Origin: Candidatus Nomurabacteria bacterium RIFCSPLOWO2_01_FULL_41_12
Lineage (GTDB): Bacteria; Patescibacteriota; Minisyncoccia; Phycocordibacterales; UBA9973
Direction of reading: 5' to 3'
NCBI GenBank assembly: GCA_001787035.1
Contig: MFUY01000001.1
Span: forward strand, 11,524-21,125
Length of the DNA stretch: 9,602 nucleotides
Under the pieces are notes generated by a model. The model had not been told where the DNA came from. It made no database searches and worked only from the letters and a program-made list of their open reading frames with translations. The position numbers and the translations under genes are program-made. Position 1 is the first letter of the stretch; each line of letters begins with the position of its first letter. Shown here in pieces: positions 1 through 5,853 of this stretch.

Positions 1-292
1 CCGCATGGTCCGTTCCCGGTAAATAAAGAGACCGTTTTCCGTTCATACGGTAATAACGAATTAAGATATCTTCAATAGTTAGTCCTAAAGCATGCCCAAC
101 ATGGAGCGGGGCATTGGCATTTGGCGGCGGCATGATCAATGTAAAAGGTTCTGCATCAGCCTTTGTTATACCTTTTTCTACACATGTATCCGGGTTAAAA
201 AAACCGCTCTCCTCCCAGAGCTTGTAGATTCTTTCTTCCGTATTTTTAGGGTCGTAGGGATTTAGTAGTTTTTCTGGCAGTTTTTCCTGCAT
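1..292 (-). CDS. valS: Valyl-tRNA synthetase, N-terminal part (runs off the left edge)
   Basis: Cytoplasmic class I aminoacyl-tRNA synthetase that charges tRNA-Val. About 97 N-terminal residues are present and the rest lies beyond base 1. The peptide opens MQEKLPEKLLNPYDPKNTEE, carries the 'W.ESGFF.PD' segment typical of ValS, then the ATP-binding class I signature as PPPNANAPLHVGHALG (HVGH for HIGH), followed by DILIRYYRMNGK and LPGTDHA, which fit ValS better than IleS or LeuS. The ATG at 292 is preceded by TATTAT (304-299) with exactly six bases between, and no Shine-Dalgarno is visible, so a leaderless mRNA is likely. It is divergent from the GC-rich gene at 429. Family assignment is confident; the truncation is only the window edge. 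Confidence 0.93.
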   Translation of the reverse strand, partial: MQEKLPEKLLNPYDPKNTEERIYKLWEESGFFNPDTCVEKGITKADAEPFTLIMPPPNANAPLHVGHALGLTIEDILIRYYRMNGKRSLYLPGTDHA

Positions 293-298
293 GCTCAA

Positions 299-304
299 AT
301 AATA
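299..304 (-). promoter_or_regulatory. -10 box for leaderless valS
   Basis: On the minus strand TATTAT is followed by six bases and then the valS ATG. Transcription normally starts about 6-7 bases after a -10 box, so the transcript would begin at or next to the A of ATG. No good -35 is seen. The spacing matches those of the DUF1653 and SIR2-like genes in this window. Confidence 0.5.
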
Positions 305-330
305 TCATGAAAACTATCACTTCGATGTAC

Positions 331-358
331 TTGACAAAAAAATAAATAAGTGTATAAA
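331..358 (+). promoter_or_regulatory. Promoter of the GC-rich gene at 429
   Basis: TTGACA at 331-336 is a perfect -35 consensus. TATAAA at 353-358 follows after 16 bases and is directly preceded by TG. The predicted start near 365 gives a leader of about 64 nt. The leader contains an imperfect hairpin (CCCTCCC paired with GGGAAGGG) just upstream of the SD. The box is divergent from the valS -10 in the same short intergenic space. Confidence 0.75.
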
Positions 359-428
359 GATATTGGAAGTGCACATGCGTCAGCCCTCCCAGCAAGTGCG
401 GGAAGGGTCAGCGCTTAAAGGAGAAGTT

Positions 429-1082
429 ATGAGAAGCCAGAAGGAAAGGGCAACCACATTCCAGACACAGGCGGTGGTGGCTGCCATCGGCTGCAACGTG
501 GATTGGGAAACGGTCTCGCAGTTCGAGGCCGCAAGGTTCATGGATGACTCGATGAAGGGGGATCTGTCCACTGCTTTCGTCAAGAGCGGCAGACAGGTTT
601 TCTTCGGGGAGCTCACGAGGCTCCCGATCAATCGGAGCCAGCCATACGATCCGTCTACCTATCCCTCCAATGTTTGGAGCATCAGGGAGGAAGACGAACG
701 CAGCCTCGCTCTTACCGAGATCGATCCGAGCGAGATCAAGCTCGTGTCCTACCTCCGTGCCGTCGATGGGAATGATCCCATCAGCGGCGAAGAGAATCTC
801 GTACGGCTGAAGGAGCAAGAAACCATTGGCACCGTCCGTCTCGATGCCAGGATCCACCAGATGTTCTGGCGGAACAAACATCGGATCCCAGAGGTCTGGA
901 AGGAAAAGATTGCCAAAGGATACCCCCCGTCCATCCATTTCGACGGAACGGTCCTGATCGCCGGCGGTGCCCCCATGTCGCTCCTACTCCGGTGGAATGA
1001 TCGAAAGGAAGAGTGGGAGAGGGATTTCCGAATGTTTAGCCACGGCAGAGCACCGTGGATGCTCTCGGCGGTGCTTTATTAG
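429..1082 (+). CDS. GC-rich orphan protein, CPR-type conserved hypothetical
   Basis: A 217-residue soluble protein of unknown function with no signal peptide or membrane segment. The start is set at ATG 429 because AAAGGAG (417-423) lies five bases upstream; the 22 in-frame codons before it would be read through the leader and SD. The C-terminal third, with FWRNKHRIPEVWKEK (146-160), FDGTVL (171-176), a Trp-rich stretch and a final SAVLY, resembles from memory a recurrent uncharacterised Parcubacteria family with WKEK, FDGT-L and PSAVL signatures; I could not search for it. Composition is strikingly GC-rich (many CTC, ATC, GAG, CGG codons) beside AT-rich neighbours. With its own TTGACA promoter and strong terminator it is a self-contained single-gene cassette. 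It is surely coding; the role is not assignable. Confidence 0.82.
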   Translation: MRSQKERATTFQTQAVVAAIGCNVDWETVSQFEAARFMDDSMKGDLSTAFVKSGRQVFFGELTRLPINRSQPYDPSTYPSNVWSIREEDERSLALTEIDPSEIKLVSYLRAVDGNDPISGEENLVRLKEQETIGTVRLDARIHQMFWRNKHRIPEVWKEKIAKGYPPSIHFDGTVLIAGGAPMSLLLRWNDRKEEWERDFRMFSHGRAPWMLSAVLY

Positions 1083-1096
1083 TTCTTCAATATCTG

Positions 1097-1170
1097 GGCC
1101 TCCGTGCAATGCTTTAGATAGCACGGAGGCCACAAGCGCACACCGATTGCTTTGCAATACGGTGTGTTTT
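1097..1170 (+). terminator. Double-hairpin terminator after the GC-rich gene
   Basis: The first hairpin has an 11-bp perfect stem (1097-1107 with 1121-1131). The second, CACACCG (1139-1145) with CGGTGTG (1160-1166), is extended by ATTGC/GCAAT around a three-base loop with one bulged A, and is followed by TTTT at 1167-1170. The second is a classic Rho-independent terminator for the plus strand. Read from the minus strand it has no U-run, so it would not obviously terminate tsaD. Confidence 0.85.
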
Positions 1171-1225
1171 CAATTTAAATCGTACTTACATATTTACGCT
1201 ATTGCTGATATATGTAATTTGTAAA

Positions 1226-2308
1226 TTAAAGACGCAGATTACCAGTTGCTTTTATGCTGCCCAATTTAGAAACTTTCTTTTTGTTTTTTATATAATTCAG
1301 ATATCCGGCGATGCCGATCATTATGGAGTTGTCTCCCACCAGTTCTTTGGCAGGGAATAATAGTTTGATTTTTTTATTGGTAATTTTCTTCATCTCGTTT
1401 TTTAAATGCTTATTTGCAGCGACCCCACCAGCCACTATAAGAGTTTTTATTTTATATTTTTCAATAGCCTTTCGCGTTTTGTAAACCAGACATTCTATTG
1501 CCGCTTTTTGAAATTCCAAAGCAATTTCAGCTTTGATTTGCTTGTTAATTTTTCCCAGTTTCTTGGTTAGGTACAAAACAGAGGTTTTAAGTCCGGAAAA
1601 CGAAAAGTTGAAATTATTGGAATAAATCATCGGTCTTGGTAAAGTGAAACGGGATTTTTGCACGGTTTCCGCCAGTCGGGAAATCTCCGGTCCGCCGGGG
1701 TAGGGTAGATCGAGCATGCGGGCGACTTTGTCAAAGGCTTCTCCGACCGCGTCATCCAATGTTTCCCCAATGATTTCATAATCTCCGCCCAAGGCGGATC
1801 CGCCTCTGGCGGACATTTTTTTATCTTTTACGAGTACAAGCTGTGTATGTCCGCCAGAGACGAGTAAGGAGAGAATAGGAGTTTTTAATTTTTGTATTTT
1901 GAAAGTTCCTTTTTCTTTGCCAAAGACAGAAAGAATATGCCCTTCCATATGATTTACCGGTATCAATGGCACACCCCATTTTTTTGCTAAATCTTGCGCA
2001 AACAAAATACCTTCCCAGAGACACATTTCAAGACCCGGACCATAAGTTACACAAATAGCATTCACGGGTTTTTTTGTTTTTTCTAATTTAGCTTGTTTTA
2101 AACTTGCTTCTAAAATAATCGGCAAGTTTTTCTTATGTTCTCTTTTTGCCAGCATTGGGTAAACGCCACCAAAAGGAACATGTATTTTTATTTGCGAGTT
2201 TGAGTTATTGGCTAAAACTCTAAAAACGGCATTCTGCATGCCTCCTTTTGCTTCAAAGATAGTAATAGCTGTATCGTCGCAAGATGTTTCAATGCTTAAA
2301 ATTTTCAT
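1226..2308 (-). CDS. tsaD: tRNA N6-adenosine threonylcarbamoyltransferase TsaD
   Basis: Cytoplasmic enzyme that moves the threonylcarbamoyl group from TC-AMP to A37 of ANN-decoding tRNAs (t6A), working with TsaB and TsaE. The 360 residues show the Kae1/TsaD ASKHA fold: IETSCDDTA (6-14), GPGL (90-93), the metal-binding HMEGH (H120, H124), SGGHTQLV (151-158), the DDAVGEAFDK block, FSFSGLKTS (235-243), AGGVAAN (293-299) and GDN (325-327). Residues 165-175 are an extra in-frame segment encoded by a palindromic repeat at 1784-1816, where relatives pass straight from 'KD.' to 'YE.IGET'. In the usual 'PELASR.H' segment it has PMLAKREH. The ATG is two bases beyond the tRNA-Val discriminator, so no SD is possible except within the tRNA itself. 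Start choice is firm because relatives begin the same way (M.ILSIETSCD). Confidence 0.97.
   Translation of the reverse strand: MKILSIETSCDDTAITIFEAKGGMQNAVFRVLANNSNSQIKIHVPFGGVYPMLAKREHKKNLPIILEASLKQAKLEKTKKPVNAICVTYGPGLEMCLWEGILFAQDLAKKWGVPLIPVNHMEGHILSVFGKEKGTFKIQKLKTPILSLLVSGGHTQLVLVKDKKMSARGGSALGGDYEIIGETLDDAVGEAFDKVARMLDLPYPGGPEISRLAETVQKSRFTLPRPMIYSNNFNFSFSGLKTSVLYLTKKLGKINKQIKAEIALEFQKAAIECLVYKTRKAIEKYKIKTLIVAGGVAANKHLKNEMKKITNKKIKLLFPAKELVGDNSIMIGIAGYLNYIKNKKKVSKLGSIKATGNLRL
1784..1816. repeat. Palindromic repeat inserted in-frame in tsaD
   Basis: Layout on the plus strand is TCCGCC - loop - GGCGGATCCGCC - loop TCT - GGCGGA. That is two adjacent hairpins around a perfect 12-bp palindrome (1793-1804) with a GGATCC centre. 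It adds exactly 33 bases (11 codons) at a point where TsaD relatives have no insert, between the SGGH region and the DDAVGEAFDK block. A similarly organised element is at 7207-7259. Confidence 0.75.
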
Positions 2309-2309
2309 G

Positions 2310-2382
2310 TGGGCGGCATAGGAATCGAACCTATGGCCTTGTTTACGTCAAAAACACGCTCTACCAACTGAGCTAGCCGCCC
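2310..2382 (-). tRNA. tRNA-Val (GAC)
   Basis: On the minus strand there is a full cloverleaf. Acceptor stem GGGCGGC pairs with GCCGCCC, the D arm is GCTC..GAGC, the anticodon stem is TGTTT/AAACA with loop TTGACGT (anticodon GAC, valine), and the T arm is ATAGG TTCGATT CCTAT. The discriminator is A and CCA is not encoded. It sits 17 bases after the glutamate dehydrogenase stop codon and 1 base before the tsaD ATG, so it is probably cut out of a shared transcript. Confidence 0.96.
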
Positions 2383-2398
2383 AAGAAGTCTATTAACA

Positions 2399-2407
2399 TT
2401 TATAGCA
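2399..2407 (-). promoter_or_regulatory. Possible extended -10 for tRNA-Val/tsaD
   Basis: TGCTATAAA on the minus strand spans the last codons of the dehydrogenase gene (TAA of the -10 is its stop). It lies about 16 bases upstream of the tRNA 5' end. The -35 is poor, so this is only a candidate; read-through from upstream is an alternative. Confidence 0.3.
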
Positions 2408-3623
2408 TTTTTTCTTTAATTCTCTCAAGTGCCAGGATATATGCCGCCTTGCGGAATGTCGTTTTGTATTTTTGCTGAATAGAATAAACATCAGCGAAAG
2501 CTTGGGACATTAATTTATGAAGCTTGTCTAGCACCTCCCCGGTCGTCCATTTTTCATTATGAATATTTTGATACCACTCAAAATAACTTGTCGCTACTCC
2601 GCCACTATTAGCAAGAATATCCGGAATAACAATTTTATTATTTTTATTAAAAATTTCATCAGCCTCCGGCGTAGTCGGGCCATTAGCCATTTCAAAAATC
2701 ATTTTGGCTTTGACTTTAGGGGCATTAAGAGCCGTGAAAACATTTTCCAGTGCCGCTGGCACCAAAACATCTATGTCTAATTCCAAAAGTTCTTCATTGC
2801 TGATATCTTTTGAATCTGGTAAACCTCGCAAGGCACCAGTTTTCTTTTTATGTGTTTCTGCCTTCGTTAAATCAATCCCATTCTCATTGTAAATTCCACC
2901 CTTACTGTCCGATAAAGCTACAATTTTCCAACCCAGTTCGCGAACCGATTCTGCGAGATATGAGCCAACATTGCCAAAGCCTTGAATGGCTATGGTTTTT
3001 CTTTCGCTCGAGATAAGATTTTTTGAAAGAACTTCCCGCAAAATTACCCCTCCGCCAAATCCGGTAGCTTCTTCTCGGCCGTTACTTCCACCGTTTGGAA
3101 GTGTTTTGCCGGTGGAAGCAGCTAATTGTTTCTTACCGCTCAAACGACTGTATTCATCCATTATCCAATCCATAATTTCGGAACCAGCACCAACATCGGG
3201 TCCTGGGCAATCAATCTCTGGTCCAATGAGATGAAAAATTTTCTGTATATAGCCGCGAGTAATACGTTCCAATTCCGCCTTACTTACTTTTTTGGGATTA
3301 AAAATAATGCCGCCCTTGCCTCCGCCAAAAGGAATATTGACCACAGCATTTTTGAAAGTCATCCAGAAGCTTAAAGCCCGAATTTCATCCAAATTAACTT
3401 GTTCAAAATACCTGGTTCCGCCTTTATAAGGCCCGAGAGCATTGTTGTGTTGACTGCGAAAGCCCGTGAATATTTCCTGTTCGCCATTGTCCATCATTAC
3501 CGGGATGCTCACTTCCACGTAACGATCCGGAAATTTTAATCTTTCAATAAAATTCGGATCAAATTGCGCAATGCTTGCCGCCAGGTCTAACTGTTTTTTC
3601 GCATTTTCAAATGGATTATTCAT
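2400..3623 (-). CDS. gdhA: Glutamate (Glu/Leu/Phe/Val) dehydrogenase
   Basis: Cytoplasmic NAD(P)-dependent amino acid dehydrogenase interconverting glutamate and 2-oxoglutarate plus ammonia. At 407 residues it has the hexameric GDH length. The catalytic domain shows lysines K67 (GPYKGG), K91 and K103 (GGGKGG), with the same 24- and 12-residue spacing as K89/K113/K125 of clostridial GDH, and D143 (GPDVGAG) at the place of catalytic D165. TGKTLPNGGSNGREEATG precedes the Rossmann domain with GFGNVG at 215-220. Substrate specificity within the family cannot be settled from this, though the intact lysine set favours glutamate. TATAAT lies eight bases before the ATG, with a weak AGGA between; the gene also starts only 9 bases after the preceding stop, so both operon read-through and its own promoter are possible. 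Confidence 0.95.
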   Translation of the reverse strand: MNNPFENAKKQLDLAASIAQFDPNFIERLKFPDRYVEVSIPVMMDNGEQEIFTGFRSQHNNALGPYKGGTRYFEQVNLDEIRALSFWMTFKNAVVNIPFGGGKGGIIFNPKKVSKAELERITRGYIQKIFHLIGPEIDCPGPDVGAGSEIMDWIMDEYSRLSGKKQLAASTGKTLPNGGSNGREEATGFGGGVILREVLSKNLISSERKTIAIQGFGNVGSYLAESVRELGWKIVALSDSKGGIYNENGIDLTKAETHKKKTGALRGLPDSKDISNEELLELDIDVLVPAALENVFTALNAPKVKAKMIFEMANGPTTPEADEIFNKNNKIVIPDILANSGGVATSYFEWYQNIHNEKWTTGEVLDKLHKLMSQAFADVYSIQQKYKTTFRKAAYILALERIKEKML

Positions 3624-3631
3624 AGTGTCCT

Positions 3632-3637
3632 ATTATA
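3632..3637 (-). promoter_or_regulatory. -10 box before glutamate dehydrogenase
   Basis: A perfect TATAAT on the minus strand overlaps the stop codon of the upstream nucleotidyltransferase gene and ends eight bases before the dehydrogenase ATG. It would give a leader of at most a couple of bases. No clear -35. Confidence 0.4.
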
Positions 3638-4385
3638 CTGTAAGTCTTTCTAATATATCAAGTTCTTCTTTTGTATTAGGCTGAAGTCCTTCAATAATAT
3701 TTACTATCGGTACTGTTTCTATTTTCCTATTTTGATTACAAGCTATTTTGATAAGGTCGGTTAAATAAAATTCTTTTTTCGCATTCTCATTTTTGATTTT
3801 ATCAATATTATTTAAAAGCCACTCTGAATCAAATGCATACAATGCGGGGTTTAATTCTTTGATTTTCTTCTCTTCATCTGTTGCGTCTTTAAATTCAACA
3901 ATTTTTTTAATCAGTCCGTCAGTTCCGCGAATTATTCTACCAAAATGTTCCATTCCATTTCTCCATTCACTAAAATCAGGAACGACTACTGTTCCTATCG
4001 TTATGCTTGGATTTTTTTCTATGTGTTTTGAAATTATGTGTTCAATTGTTTCTTGAGAAATGAGTGGCTGGTCGGCCGAAAGAACAAGTATTATTTTATG
4101 ATTTGGATGGATAGCATTTTGAGCGGACTTCACAGCGTGTCCAGTGCCAAGTTGTTGTTTTTGCTCGACATATTCATGATCATTACCCAGTACTTCTTTT
4201 ATTCTTTCCTTTTTATGACCAATGACAATTATTGGTTTATTTGGCAAGTGCAAACTTAAAATAGTATTAAGGATATGTTGCAAAAAAGTTTTTCCTTTAA
4301 ATACTGCAAGAGCTTTTGGCTCACTAGACTGCATTCTCTCGCCTTTGCCTCCCGCTAGGATTATTATTTTGATTTTATCACTCAT
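3633..4385 (-). CDS. GlmU-like nucleotidyltransferase (uridylyltransferase domain only)
   Basis: Probable sugar-1-phosphate nucleotidyltransferase of the GlmU N-domain type, making UDP-GlcNAc or a related NDP-sugar for cell-surface glycans. Its 250 residues show LAGGKGERM (10-18) for nucleotide binding, K24 in SEPKAL, QLGTGHA (78-84), SADQPL with D105 in the place of the GlmU Mg ligand, EFKDAT (164-169) and KEFYLTD (204-210). It ends with a PNTKEEL segment like the GlmU GVNTPEEL. The C-terminal left-handed beta-helix acetyltransferase domain of full GlmU (about 456 residues) is absent, so acetyl transfer would need another protein. The start is ATG 4385, not the in-frame TTG two codons earlier. 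There is no SD, and the gap from the glycosylase stop is 15 bases. Confidence 0.85.
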   Translation of the reverse strand: MSDKIKIIILAGGKGERMQSSEPKALAVFKGKTFLQHILNTILSLHLPNKPIIVIGHKKERIKEVLGNDHEYVEQKQQLGTGHAVKSAQNAIHPNHKIILVLSADQPLISQETIEHIISKHIEKNPSITIGTVVVPDFSEWRNGMEHFGRIIRGTDGLIKKIVEFKDATDEEKKIKELNPALYAFDSEWLLNNIDKIKNENAKKEFYLTDLIKIACNQNRKIETVPIVNIIEGLQPNTKEELDILERLTV

Positions 4386-4400
4386 ATTCAAAGATTAACA

Positions 4401-4988
4401 TTAAGCTCCGCGCTTTTCAATTTCTTTCAAAACCTTCGGAATTTTTTTAAAATCTTCTTTCAAAACTTCCCGCATGGAGCCGTCATATAGAGCCGCCGCT
4501 GGATGGTAAAGAGGGAAGAAATATTTAGTGGAGATATTCTTAAAAGGTTTAATCAATAACTTTCCATGAGCTTGCGAGATTGAAAGAGCCGGAAAGAAAT
4601 TGTTCATCGCGTGGCGGCCCAGGAAAATTATGAGCTTGGGGGAAATTATTTTAAGCTCTTCCAAAAGCCACTCTCGGCAAGCAGCCTTTTCTTCTGGAAG
4701 AGGGTCGCGGTTATTCGGCGGGCGGTATTTCACTATGTTGGTGATGTACACTTCTTCTCTTTTAAGATTTATCAAAGCGAGCATTTCGTCCAAGAATTTC
4801 CCAGCAGCGCCGACAAATGGTCGGCCTTGTATGTCTTCGGAGCGCCCAGGTGCTTCGCCGATAAAAACAATATCTGCTTCCGCATCGCCGTCTCCCGGCA
4901 CAGCCTGCGTCGCTGTTTTCTTCAATTCGCATTGGCATTCTTCCGTCCATTTTTTATTGAGGTTTTGCAGTTGTTGGTTTTTGTTCAT
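4401..4988 (-). CDS. Family-4 uracil-DNA glycosylase
   Basis: Base-excision repair enzyme removing uracil from DNA. Its 195 residues carry the family-4 motif A GEAPG (44-48) continuing EDIQGRPFVGAAGK, ITN (82-84), RPPNNRDP (89-96), a G-R-H-A segment and motif B HPAAALY (162-168). Most family-4 enzymes hold a [4Fe-4S] cluster with C-x2-C, then K-C-RPPNN, then a Cys in the following helix. Here the first pair is C18-Q-C20 (one residue short), the third ligand is Y88 (KYRPPNN) and only C104 is in place. So the cluster may be lost or altered. The ATG follows the DUF1653 stop with a one-base gap (TGATATG), so translation is probably coupled; no SD is seen. Confidence 0.92.
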   Translation of the reverse strand: MNKNQQLQNLNKKWTEECQCELKKTATQAVPGDGDAEADIVFIGEAPGRSEDIQGRPFVGAAGKFLDEMLALINLKREEVYITNIVKYRPPNNRDPLPEEKAACREWLLEELKIISPKLIIFLGRHAMNNFFPALSISQAHGKLLIKPFKNISTKYFFPLYHPAAALYDGSMREVLKEDFKKIPKVLKEIEKRGA

Positions 4989-4989
4989 A

Positions 4990-5313
4990 TCACGAATACA
5001 TTTTCTTTTTTATTTCTTCAAGTTCCGCAATTATTTTTATATCTGTGATTTTTTCAAAGCGGGGGAGTGTCTGGCTATCTTTATTTATATTTTCCATAAA
5101 CATTTGTATCGGTCGCAGGTCAAAAAGTTTGCCCATTTTATAAACAAATGATTCATAAAGTGGTCTATAAACTACAAAATATTTTCCATTTTCTTCCGTA
5201 TGGTATCCTACACCTACTACTTCATAGGCATAATTATTTATTGCCCCGCTCTGGTCATGCTTGTAATGATAGTAAAAGCCTTTTTCAGGAACCTTCTTTG
5301 GTATTTTTAGCAT
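4990..5313 (-). CDS. DUF1653 family protein
   Basis: A 107-residue protein of unknown function. It matches the DUF1653 pattern: a short lead to YYHYKHD, then YEVVGVGYHTE (30-40), YFVVYRPLYE (45-54), LRPIQMFMENI (66-76) and LPRFEKI (83-89), followed by a charged helical tail ending in IKKKMYS. These small, probably all-beta proteins are widespread and uncharacterised. The ATG at 5313 is chosen because relatives begin close to here and TATAAT lies exactly six bases upstream. The open frame extends to 5451 but the extra residues run through the promoter and the RNA gene on the other strand. It heads the minus-strand operon with the glycosylase, nucleotidyltransferase and dehydrogenase. Confidence 0.88.
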   Translation of the reverse strand: MLKIPKKVPEKGFYYHYKHDQSGAINNYAYEVVGVGYHTEENGKYFVVYRPLYESFVYKMGKLFDLRPIQMFMENINKDSQTLPRFEKITDIKIIAELEEIKKKMYS

Positions 5314-5319
5314 TGGATT

Positions 5320-5348
5320 ATTATAGCAAAATTTATTGACAAATCTAA
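5320..5348 (-). promoter_or_regulatory. Promoter of DUF1653 operon, leaderless
   Basis: TATAAT (minus strand, 5325-5320) ends six bases before the ATG. TTTAGA about 18 bases upstream is an acceptable -35. The mRNA would start at or next to the start codon. The site overlaps the opposite-strand TTGACA that serves the structured RNA, so the two promoters may interfere. Confidence 0.6.
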
Positions 5349-5361
5349 ATTTATATATAAA
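5336..5361 (+). promoter_or_regulatory. Promoter-like segment of structured RNA 1
   Basis: TTGACA at 5336-5341 is followed by an AT tract with overlapping TATATA and TATAAA boxes 10-14 bases downstream, which is shorter than the usual 17. The same arrangement (ATTGACAAAT, four variable bases, ATTTATATAT) precedes RNA 2 at 6373-6396, so it is conserved in the window. The exact -10 is uncertain. Confidence 0.55.
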
Positions 5362-5365
5362 AATG

Positions 5366-5715
5366 AATATGCCGTGGGTTGGGGTATGGCCAGACTGCCA
5401 AGTCTCTGCCATATGTTTACGAGTTCTTGGCCAAACTCCTCTTGTATTCACGTAAGCGTTTGGCGGTGAATACGAGATGCCTAGCCCACGGCACCAAGTT
5501 CTTTTAAGTTCAGAGATAGAAGGTCGCTTTGCGACCTCTCTCCAACAAAGTTCGCCACGGACGACAGGAAGCGGAAAAATGGGTCTTGCGGGGGGTTCGC
5601 CGCCTCCCCTCCGTTCATACCGGAGACTCTTTTACCCTCTGTTGTCTGTGGCGAGCAATCTAAGGCTGGCGTTCTTGGTTTGATGCTCTATGCTCGATCC
5701 TCCGTCAGCTTTTTC
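5366..5715 (+). ncRNA. Probable structured non-coding RNA 1 (about 350 nt)
   Basis: No convincing gene lies in 5366-5850, but the sequence is packed with strong stems. A 13-bp closing helix (5371-5383 with 5480-5492) encloses three hairpins: TATGGC..AGACT (5385-5413), GAGTT/AACTC (5421-5438) and an 11-bp stem (5441-5451 with 5466-5476), giving a four-way junction. Beyond it are AGGTCGC/GCGACCT (5521-5537), a 16-bp stem (5552-5567 with 5639-5654) holding smaller hairpins, and a terminator. I see no RNase P (GAGGAAAGUCC), tmRNA, SRP or 6S signatures. The 5' block 5372-5390 recurs in RNA 2 with 17 of 19 bases identical. A large leader or an unknown housekeeping RNA too divergent to recognise remain possible. 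Ends are estimates. Confidence 0.65.
5665..5715 (+). terminator. Terminator of RNA 1
   Basis: GCTGGCG (5665-5671) pairs with CGTCAGC (5703-5709, one G-U pair) and is followed directly by TTTTT. The 31-base intervening part is long for a terminator loop but holds the tandem ATGCTCTATGCTC, which may fold. Bases 5716-5784 beyond it are AT-rich with nothing recognisable. Confidence 0.6.
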
Positions 5716-5784
5716 TATTTCAGTAATTTTTTTCACACACTATTCTAGTATTTTGCAAAAGACTAGAATAACAAACAAAGTCTA

Positions 5785-5812
5785 TAGACAAATTTATTCA
5801 AAGTTGTAAACT
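5785..5812 (+). promoter_or_regulatory. Promoter of the HTH/zinc-ribbon gene
   Basis: TAGACA (5785-5790), 16 bases, then TG followed by TAAACT (5807-5812). The -10 context TGTAAACTATTTT closely matches TGTAATCTATTTT of the gene at 6644, suggesting the two genes share a promoter type. Confidence 0.55.
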
Positions 5813-5823
5813 ATTTTGGTACG

Positions 5824-5847
5824 TTCTTCCGGGCTTGGAAGGAGCCC
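5824..5847 (+). promoter_or_regulatory. SD-containing hairpin switch in the leader
   Basis: The SD GGAAGGAG (5837-5844) lies nine bases before the ATG at 5854 and can join two mutually exclusive hairpins. TTCTTCC (5824-5830) pairs with GGAAGGA (5837-5843) and hides it. Alternatively GGGCT (5831-5835) pairs with AGCCC (5843-5847), which shows GGAAGG in the loop. Both are short, so biological use is an inference. Confidence 0.45.
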
Positions 5848-5853
5848 ACACAG

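Noticed and set aside
363..428. N-terminal extension of the GC-rich gene
   Set aside because: It would translate the leader hairpin and the SD AAAGGAG; the ATG at 429 has ideal SD spacing.
408..938. 176-codon minus-strand frame opposite the GC-rich gene
   Set aside because: GC-rich genes often leave long antisense frames; it has no promoter or SD, whereas the plus frame has both.
5314..5451. N-terminal extension of the DUF1653 protein
   Set aside because: It runs through the promoter and opposite-strand RNA 1, and the residues do not resemble the family; TATAAT sits six bases before ATG 5313.
5477..5683. 68-codon open frame in RNA 1
   Set aside because: No SD, low-complexity Ser/Pro/Arg product, and it lies over strong RNA stems including a 16-bp helix.
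5366..5715. RNA 1 as RNase P RNA or tmRNA
   Set aside because: Size fits, but the conserved GAGGAAAGUCC and ACAGAA-type RNase P blocks and the tRNA-like ends and tag frame of tmRNA are absent.
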